Below are positions 56,877-64,000 of a DNA stretch of 64,000 nucleotides, piece after piece (the first letter of the stretch is position 1; every line of letters starts with the position of its first letter). A program made the translations under genes and the position numbers. This stretch comes from Clostridium bovifaecis (lineage in GTDB: Bacteria; Bacillota; Clostridia; Clostridiales; Clostridiaceae), in contig CP046522.1 in assembly GCA_009738435.1 (NCBI GenBank), positions 1,395,249 to 1,459,248 of the forward strand, read 5' to 3'. Under the pieces are notes generated by a model that was given only the letters and a program-made list of their open reading frames with translations, did not search any database and was not told where the DNA came from.

Positions 56877-56914
56877 CATGAACAAGTTATAAAATTTTCC
56901 ATATGTAATTCAAA

Positions 56915-57155
56915 AACGAAGAAGGGGACGAGTAAATAGGAATAGTCTTAAAGAGAGTGGGATTAGGTGAAAACCCATAGGCGATGTTTTATTGAATATC
57001 ACCCCGGAGTTGCAGGCTAAAATAAAAAGAGTGATTTTACTTTTTTAGGAGTAAGCTGTGCCGGCATTGCCGTTAAAAATAAGAGATAAAAAATTGAGTG
57101 GTACCGCGATTACGGGATTTCTTCGCCTCATGGCAAAGAAATCCTTTTTATTTTT
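56915..57155 (+). promoter_or_regulatory. Isoleucine T-box leader 1
   Basis: The T-box sequence GTGGTACCGCG is at about 57098-57108 and the terminator GGATTTCTT...AAGAAATCC plus T tract at 57115-57155. The stem I specifier loop reads GAATATCACC, giving ATC (Ile) at 56998-57000 followed by A. Uncharged tRNA-Ile should stabilise the antiterminator and let transcription proceed. Confidence 0.9.
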
Positions 57156-57194
57156 ACAGGGGCGTAAAATAAAAATTTAACAGGAAAAATTTAA

Positions 57195-57416
57195 TAAGTT
57201 ATAGCTGAGAAAGGGAAGAGTAGGTGAAAATAACCTTACAGAGAATGGGATTAGGTGAGAGCCCATAGGCGATGTTTTCATTGAATATCACCCTGGAGCT
57301 GCAGGCTGAAATAAAGTAAGCTGTGCCGGCATTGCCGTTAGAATTATGAGATATAAAATTGAGTGGTACCGCGATATAGATTTCTTCGCCTCATGGCAAA
57401 GAAGTCTTTTTTTATT
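57195..57416 (+). promoter_or_regulatory. Isoleucine T-box leader 2
   Basis: A second complete T-box: stem I specifier ATC at 57287-57289 in the same GAATATCACC context, T-box sequence at 57361-57373, and terminator AGATTTCTT...AAGAAGTCT with seven T at 57378-57416. It is very similar to leader 1 and has no separate consensus promoter, so it acts in series. It ends 29 bases before the ilvC start. Confidence 0.9.
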
Positions 57417-57421
57417 ACTAA

Positions 57422-58441
<1,020 letters not shown>

Positions 58442-58720
58442 ATAGCGACGCAAATTATTTCTAGTGGAGGAATGGAGGCGCTAAAGCGCTGAGTGGAGAA
58501 GTTGAGAAATAATCTAAGATACTAGGTACTAGCTATTGAGATAATGAGCAGAGCTTAATTATTGAAATATGCCGTTGAGGCCTGCTACAATGAGCTAAAT
58601 TAGATATGCTCATAAGTTATATTGTAGGTTTACATTAGTAAGATGTTCTTTCCTATAACCTAGAACTTACCTCCACTATCTCCACTCCTCCACTAAGAAA
58701 ATTGTTTCACAATTTTCTTA
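58442..58720. repeat. Large hairpin element C with GTGGAG arms, between ilvC and ilvB
   Basis: Half palindrome GCGACGCAAATTATTTC, then TAGTGGAGGAATGGAG, palindrome GCGCTAAAGCGC (58478-58489), AGTGGAG, an unrelated 170-base interior, then CCTCCACTATCTCCACTCCTCCACT and the palindrome AAGAAAATTGTTTCACAATTTTCTT. The last part abuts the AAGGGGG site of ilvB. This element is longer than A or B because of the interior. Confidence 0.7.
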
Positions 58721-58735
58721 AAAGGGGGTTAAAAA

Positions 58736-60412
58736 ATGAAATTAAGTGGGGCTAAGATTTTATTAGAATCCTTAAAAAGCTTAGGTGTCGATACCATATT
58801 TGGATATCCTGGTGGGGCTGTACTTCCAATTTATGATGCATTATATGACGAAAAAGAAATTAATCATGTTCTAACTGCTCATGAGCAAGGGGCAGCTCAT
58901 GCAGCTGATGGATATGCTAGAGTTACAGGAAAAGTGGGAGTGGTTCTTGTAACTTCAGGACCAGGGGCTACTAACACAGTCACAGGCATTGCTACAGCTT
59001 TTAGAGATTCAGTACCAATAGTGGTTGTTACAGGGCAAGTTTCTCAAACTCAAATAGGGACTGCAGCATTTCAAGAAGTAGACATATTGGGGATCACAAG
59101 TACAATAACTAAGAAGAACTTCATGATTAAAAATGCAAAAGAAATACCTTTGGTGGTTAATGAAGCTTTTAAGATAGCCAATGAAGGTAGAAAAGGACCA
59201 GTTGTTATAGATATTCCAAAAGATGTTCAAATAACTCAAATAGAATATGAAAATCATAATCCGAATATAGGGAAAAGTCTAGGGGGAGATCCGTTTTATT
59301 GCGATAAATTTGAAAAGGATATTGATAAAGCTGTTGAACTTATAAATGCTTCAAAAAAACCAATTATATATGCAGGAGGAGGAATAATAAGTTCTGGGGC
59401 AAATAGAGAAATACTTGATTTTTCTCAAAAAATAAAATCACCGGTAACATGTACATTAATGGCATTAGGGGGGTTTCCAGGGAATCATAAATACTTTACA
59501 GGCATGAGTGGAATGCATGGTACAAGATGCTCAAACTATGCAATTACGAAATGCGATTTATTAATAGCAATAGGGGCAAGATTTAGTGATAGGGTAACAA
59601 GCAAAGTGGAAGGCTTTGCACCGGGGGCTAAAATAATTCATATTGATATAGATGAAAATGAAATCGGTAAAAATGTAAGAGTAGATGTTCCAATAAAAGG
59701 AGATTTAAAAGAAGTATTGCAATTACTAACTGAAGCTGTAGAAGAAAAATTTGAAGGAGAATGGAACTTGCAAGTTCAAGAATGGAAAGAAAAATATCCT
59801 CTTACATATGACAAAAATGAAGTTTTAAGTGGGGAGTATGTTATAGAAAAGCTTCATGAAATTACAAAGGGAAAATGTATTCTATGTACAGAAGTTGGGC
59901 AAAATCAAATCTGGGCTGCTCAGTATTTTAAATATCTAGAACCAAGAACTTTTATTTCTTCAGGAGGACTTGGAACCATGGGCTTTGGGCTGGGGGCAGC
60001 TATTGGAGCTTATTTTGGAGGTACAGGTAAAAAAGTTATAAACATAGCAGGGGATGGGAGTTTTAAGATGAATTCTACAGAGCTTGCTACAGTATCTAGA
60101 TATAAAATTCCTATAATTCAAATAGTATTAAATAACAGTTGTCTTGGGATGGTTAGGCAGTGGCAGGAATTGTTTTATAAAGGCAGGTTTTCTTATACTT
60201 TATTTGAAAAAGATGTTGATTTTGTAAAGCTTGGGGAAGCTTACGGAATTAAAGCAGTGAAAATTACAAGAAATGATGAGGTTGAGGAAATACTAAAGTA
60301 TGCCTTAGAGTTAAATGAGCCCATTATCATTGAGTGTGAAATAAATACTAGGGAAAATGTATTTCCAATAGTTCCACCGGGGGAACTTATAAATAATATG
60401 ATAACACAATAA
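58736..60412 (+). CDS. ilvB: Acetolactate synthase large subunit
   Basis: A 558-residue TPP enzyme which makes 2-acetolactate or 2-aceto-2-hydroxybutyrate. FGYPGGAVLPIYDAL near residue 20, the catalytic Glu in LTAHEQGAAHAADG (residue 48 region) and the TPP/Mg motif GDGSFKMNSTEL near residue 440 with NN further on are intact. The large subunit normally needs the regulatory small subunit IlvN, which is not adjacent. It lies 300 bases after ilvC with hairpin element C between. Confidence 0.94.
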   Translation: MKLSGAKILLESLKSLGVDTIFGYPGGAVLPIYDALYDEKEINHVLTAHEQGAAHAADGYARVTGKVGVVLVTSGPGATNTVTGIATAFRDSVPIVVVTGQVSQTQIGTAAFQEVDILGITSTITKKNFMIKNAKEIPLVVNEAFKIANEGRKGPVVIDIPKDVQITQIEYENHNPNIGKSLGGDPFYCDKFEKDIDKAVELINASKKPIIYAGGGIISSGANREILDFSQKIKSPVTCTLMALGGFPGNHKYFTGMSGMHGTRCSNYAITKCDLLIAIGARFSDRVTSKVEGFAPGAKIIHIDIDENEIGKNVRVDVPIKGDLKEVLQLLTEAVEEKFEGEWNLQVQEWKEKYPLTYDKNEVLSGEYVIEKLHEITKGKCILCTEVGQNQIWAAQYFKYLEPRTFISSGGLGTMGFGLGAAIGAYFGGTGKKVINIAGDGSFKMNSTELATVSRYKIPIIQIVLNNSCLGMVRQWQELFYKGRFSYTLFEKDVDFVKLGEAYGIKAVKITRNDEVEEILKYALELNEPIIIECEINTRENVFPIVPPGELINNMITQ

Positions 60413-60418
60413 ATAAAA

Positions 60419-60486
60419 CAGGTTAGAGAGTTAGGAGCTAAAGCTTAAAGTTAGAACGTGAAGTCTAACTTCCTACCTCTAACCTG
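60419..60486. repeat. Hairpin built from GTTAG words after ilvB
   Basis: CAGGTTAGAGAGTTAGGA pairs with TCCTACCTCTAACCTG around a loop that itself has GTTAG/CTAAC pairs. Further GTTAG-like words continue to about 60560. Related in style to 1911-1973 and 24283-24420. Confidence 0.55.
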
Positions 60487-60569
60487 GTATTGCTAACTGT
60501 GGCTTATCAATTCTAATTGCAGCTATGCTGCTCTAACTAATAATTCATAGCATCTTCTAACTTGTTATG

Positions 60570-62655
60570 TTAGTATCTTCCAGAGACTTGTTTTTTATTA
60601 TTTATATTTATTATAAACTGAGACGGCACTCCATCATAATATCCTCCATAAGTATAGAAGCTATTCATATCCAATTCTTTAGTCCAGAATAATATTAGCA
60701 AAGCTTTATCTTTATTGTAAGGATTTTCAGCTGCAAATTGGCCTTGTATATTATTGTTGTATATCGTTAAATCGCTCATACTCAAGGAGTACTTAGTTAA
60801 GGTAATAGGAAGTTCACTATTTAAGGTATTTAAGATTAAGTTGTTCCAAGGATTGCCTAAAAGTATTATATTATTATTTTAACTTCTTCCCCAGAAAAGT
60901 CTTTATCATCTTTAACTATAAGGTCAATATTGTACTGCATCTTGTAGGAATCCTTTAAAGATGAAATGAGTTGCTCCAACTGAGTTTTATCATGCTGTGA
61001 CAAGCTTGAAGGTTTGATTAGGTAAATTTTATCTCCAATTAATCCTTTAGCAGCAAGACTGTCAAGGCTTAAACCATACTTTTTAGCTTGCTCTAAGAGC
61101 CTTTGCTTTTCCATTTCACGATAAAAAACTTGTTTTTCATCATCAGGGATTATTAAGTTTTCTGGGAAGTAATTCTTGGAATTTAAAGCTTCTCTTATAG
61201 AATTTTCTACATTTTCTTCATCTATTTCCTCTATTACACTTAAAAAGTCATCTATACTAGCATTTTTAAATTTATATCTATCAAAGTAAGTTTTAAGTAT
61301 CTGCAAAAATTTTTCTTCGCCAACCCTTTGTCTTAAATCCTCAAAAACTAAAGCACCTTTTCTGTAGATTATCATTGAATAATCTGACCAAGAAGTAAAT
61401 TTATCTACACTTGAATTAATCGGGAGTGATTGATTTTCATCGGGATAAAGATGAAGTCTAAATTGAGTAAATGTTCCTTGGCTGCAGTATTTTCCGTATT
61501 TTTTTTCAAAATAATAAGCAGTAGAGTAACTAGTCAAGGATTCATCAAGGAAGGATTCTTTAAATTCATTATTTCCTACAACGGAAAACCACCATTGATG
61601 GCCAACTTCATGAACTGCTCCTTCAATTTCAAAAGGCATATAGCTATTAATACCAGAGTAATTTTCATCAGGATTAAAACCATAAACACCCATTTGAATA
61701 AGCTGAGGATATTCCATAGCGCCACCAGTAAGATAAGTTTCCACTATATCAAATTCTTCAAAAGGATATTGTCCAAATTCCTTACTGAAAAAGCTTATAG
61801 CATCAGAGCAGTGAGATAATACTGTCAACGCTTGCTTCTTGGATTGAATAGCATCGCCATTGTCGAAGTAAAAGCTATTTACTCTAATACCATCTACCTT
61901 TTGGGATACACGCTTAAATTTGGAGCTAGCAATAAATACGAAATCTCTAACATTTTCGGCGCTTATATCAATTATTTTTTTTCGTTCTTTAAAGTTACTT
62001 TTTTATCAATTCCAGTAGAAGCAACTAACATGGCTTTTGGCATCTCAAGAGTAACATCATAGTTTGATGATTGCGAATAATTGGATTCACCTATAGGATA
62101 AAAGGGGGTCTCGTCCCAAGTATTACTTACAGGATTGTATATTGACAATATTGGATACCAATTTGTGAAAGAGTATACATCTTCAAAATACCCGAGTCTC
62201 TGAGTATTGTGAGGGAGTTTTAATGTAAAATCTAAGCTTATTTGCAGATTTTCATTTGGGTTTAGACTTTCTTTAAGATTAATTTTAAGAATTTGATTCT
62301 CTTGTGAAAATGGGATTTTTTCATTGTTAACCAAGACATTATTTATTTGAATGTCTCCTATTTCTTCTTCTGTAAGTTTTAGAGGTTTTCCATCACCTAT
62401 GGAAGGGATGGTCTCTGGACTGTTATAGGAATCAGGATATAAGTGAAAAACTATTTCTTTTAGATACTCACCGTAATTGTTATTAAATGATACTACTTCA
62501 TTAGCAGTAAGTATCTTTTTAGTATCATCAAATATTCCATTAATCTTATAACTGTTTAAAGGTTCTTGGGCAAAGGCTTGTGAAAAATTAATAAATGTAA
62601 TAAATAAAAATGTGCACATAAAACCTACTAGACTTTTAATATTAAATTTTTCCAT
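60570..62655 (-). pseudogene. M1 family metallopeptidase with two frameshifts
   Basis: A secreted M1-type peptidase of about 695 residues if repaired. The N-terminal part (complement of 61972-62655) has a signal peptide ending near FSQAFA. The frame breaks in the A8 run at 61975-61982 (minus A, needs A9). The middle part holds the zinc site HEVGHQWW with Glu 18 residues later in LDESL and catalytic motifs. A second break is in an A4 run near 60887, which needs A5, and the C-terminal part continues LLGNPWNN to VSGRY at 60570. One base added at each site makes a continuous M1 protein. The reality of the breaks is uncertain. Confidence 0.82.
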
Positions 62656-62850
62656 AGTAATTTTGCTCTATATGAGCAGAGTTCCCCCCTTAAAATTTAT
62701 TATTTGTACTACTGTAAAAAAGTACTAGTACAAGAATATACTAGCATAAGTGTTGCGTAAAATAAAGAATAAATAAAATCTTTAGTGGGATATGATGTAT
62801 AAAATGTTCAACTTACAAATGGAAAATTCAAAATTTCTGGTTAAAAAGCA

Positions 62851-62879
62851 TTGACATAATATAAAAATAAGAATATAAT
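62851..62879 (+). promoter_or_regulatory. Consensus sigma-A promoter of the met operon
   Basis: TTGACA, 17 bases, TATAAT: a perfect match. The S-box starts about 24 bases after the -10. Confidence 0.9.
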
Positions 62880-62902
62880 CATAAACAATAAAAGTAAATA
62901 TA

Positions 62903-63026
62903 ACTTATCAAGAGTGGTGGAGGGACTGGCCCGATGAAGCCCGGCAACCGGTATGTATTATGAATGGCTCATAATTCATACAATGGTGCTAAATCCTGCA
63001 GCGTATGCTGGGAGATGAGGATGAAC
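62903..63026 (+). promoter_or_regulatory. SAM-I (S-box) riboswitch aptamer
   Basis: Shows TTATCAAGAG, GGAGGGACTGGCCC, GATGAAGCCCGGCAACC and the later GGTGCTAAATCC and GATGAGGATG elements in the standard order. It binds S-adenosylmethionine and, when bound, allows the terminator at 63037-63070 to form. Confidence 0.95.
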
Positions 63027-63036
63027 GGGACTTATA

Positions 63037-63070
63037 AGACCTAAGGTTATCCTTAGGTCTTTATTTTTTT
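63037..63070 (+). terminator. S-box controlled terminator
   Basis: AAGACCTAAGG-TTAT-CCTTAGGTCTT followed by a T-rich tract. It sits 25 bases before metN. Confidence 0.9.
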
Positions 63071-63095
63071 TCAAGCGATCATTGGGGGGATAGGA

Positions 63096-64000
63096 ATGAT
63101 AGAAATAAAAAATGTTGCAAAGTTTTTTGGTGAAGATCAGGTTTTACACGATGCAAGTCTTCAGATAGAAAAGGGGGAAATATACGGAATTGTAGGACAT
63201 AGTGGAGCTGGGAAATCTACACTTTTAAGATGTATTAATGGGCTTGAAGATTATAATTCAGGAAATGTAGTAGTAAATAATAGAGAAGTAAAGGAACTTA
63301 AAGAAAAAGAGTTAAGAGAATTTAGAAAAAATATAGGAATGATATTCCAAAACTTTAGTCTATTAAATAGAAAAAGTGTATGGCAGAATATAGCCCTTCC
63401 TATGGAAACTTGGGGTTATGGGAAAGAAGATATAAATAAAAGAGTAAAAGAACTCCTAGCTCTTGTAGGTTTAGAAGATAAAGCTTATAGCATGCCAAAG
63501 GAGCTTAGTGGAGGGCAAAAACAAAGAGTAGCCATTGCAAGAGCATTAACTCTTCAACCAGAAATTCTTCTTTGCGATGAGGCCACATCAGCCTTAGATC
63601 CTAAAACAACAAAGTCTATATTGGAGCTTTTAAAGGAAATAAACAAAAATTTAGGTATAACGGTGGTAATAGTAACTCATCAGATGGAGGTTATCAAGGA
63701 AGTCTGCACTAAGGTTGCTTTAATGGAAGACGGAAAACTTATTCGATCAGGAAAAGTTGAAGAGCTTTTTCTAAATCCGAGTAAGGAATTAGAAAATCTT
63801 TTAGGAGAAGAAGAGGTACTTCCAGAAGAAGGAGTAAACATAAAAATATTCTTTCCAAAAGATCTGAGTCAAAGTGCTGTAATAACAGCTATGGCTAGGG
63901 AATTGAATATGGATTTTTCAATAGTATGGGGAAAGCTTGAAAAGTTTAGTGAAGGTGTACTAGGAAGTTTAGTAATAAATATATCAAGTGAGCAAAGAGA
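63096..64000 (+). CDS. metN: Methionine ABC transporter ATP-binding protein, 3' end outside window
   Basis: 301 codons are visible, missing only the C-terminal end. Walker A GHSGAGKST at residues 34-42, the signature LSGGQ (about residue 131) and Walker B ILLCDEATSALD are intact, and the NIL ligand-binding domain (IKIFFPKDLSQSAV...) starts at about residue 250. It powers uptake of methionine with MetI and MetQ, which should follow outside the window. The S-box upstream supports the role. The ATG has a GGGGGATAGG site. Confidence 0.95.
   Translation, partial: MIEIKNVAKFFGEDQVLHDASLQIEKGEIYGIVGHSGAGKSTLLRCINGLEDYNSGNVVVNNREVKELKEKELREFRKNIGMIFQNFSLLNRKSVWQNIALPMETWGYGKEDINKRVKELLALVGLEDKAYSMPKELSGGQKQRVAIARALTLQPEILLCDEATSALDPKTTKSILELLKEINKNLGITVVIVTHQMEVIKEVCTKVALMEDGKLIRSGKVEELFLNPSKELENLLGEEEVLPEEGVNIKIFFPKDLSQSAVITAMARELNMDFSIVWGKLEKFSEGVLGSLVINISSEQR

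Overview
The window is a 64 kb stretch of a very AT-rich, endospore-forming, anaerobic Firmicute, most likely a Clostridium (Clostridiaceae). The reasons are strong AGGAGG-type ribosome binding sites, a single-chain pyruvate:ferredoxin oxidoreductase, many sporulation and germination genes (cotJC-type manganese catalase, CotF-like proteins, a GerAB permease, YtrH/YtrI, GerW with its DUF2953 partner), and RNA control by T-box, S-box and PyrR leaders. No rRNA, tRNA, CRISPR array, insertion sequence, prophage or origin was seen. This is mostly an ordinary chromosomal region.

Layout. 1-6.3 kb: end of a MATE transporter, a Cys-rich DUF326 protein, a spore-coat cluster including an unusual 49-residue Asn/Arg/Asp repeat peptide, two small hydrophilic unknowns, a patatin-like lipase and an orphan germination permease. 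6.4-14.2 kb: nifJ/por, two tandem copies of a 55-residue DUF3787-like protein, an FMN glutamate-synthase-like enzyme, a soluble chemoreceptor and an SDR. 14.4-20.3 kb: a giant pseudokinase-ATPase-GAF-histidine kinase gene carrying two frameshifts, then ytrH-ytrI. 20.4-29.9 kb: class V aminotransferase, clpE-type unfoldase, two SDRs, three GNATs, PTS EIIA(Glc), gerW and its partner. 30.3-42.7 kb: DUF362 ferredoxin protein, glycerate kinase with a CdaR regulator, a TPR-GGDEF-HD-GYP protein, DegV, a ClC channel, SOD, NUDIX, MATE and a flavin reductase. 43-53.4 kb: two paralogous AEC transporters around a broken yjfB, a uracil permease with a double PyrR leader, a small alarmone synthetase, an ECF sigma/anti-sigma pair, YkuS, an acetate transporter, a SEC-C methionine aminopeptidase and an SprT-like protein. 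53.5-60.4 kb: aspartate kinase and the branched-chain amino acid genes ilvD (divergent), ilvC and ilvB, with two tandem Ile T-boxes before ilvC. 60.5-64 kb: a frameshifted M1 peptidase, then an S-box riboswitch controlling metN, which runs off the window.

Two window-wide patterns stand out. First, seven one-base frameshifts break five otherwise well conserved genes, and every one lies in an A or T homopolymer. That points to sequencing or assembly indels more than to real decay. Second, many intergenic regions carry a short palindrome (GAAAATTGC...GCAATTTTC), and several carry large hairpin elements whose arms are built from iterated GTGGAG, AGTGATT or GTTAG words. Three of these elements end directly at the ribosome binding site of the next gene. 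The most interesting regulatory region is the pyrP leader: it has two PyrR-binding loops, one before a transcription terminator and one before a hairpin that can mask the Shine-Dalgarno.
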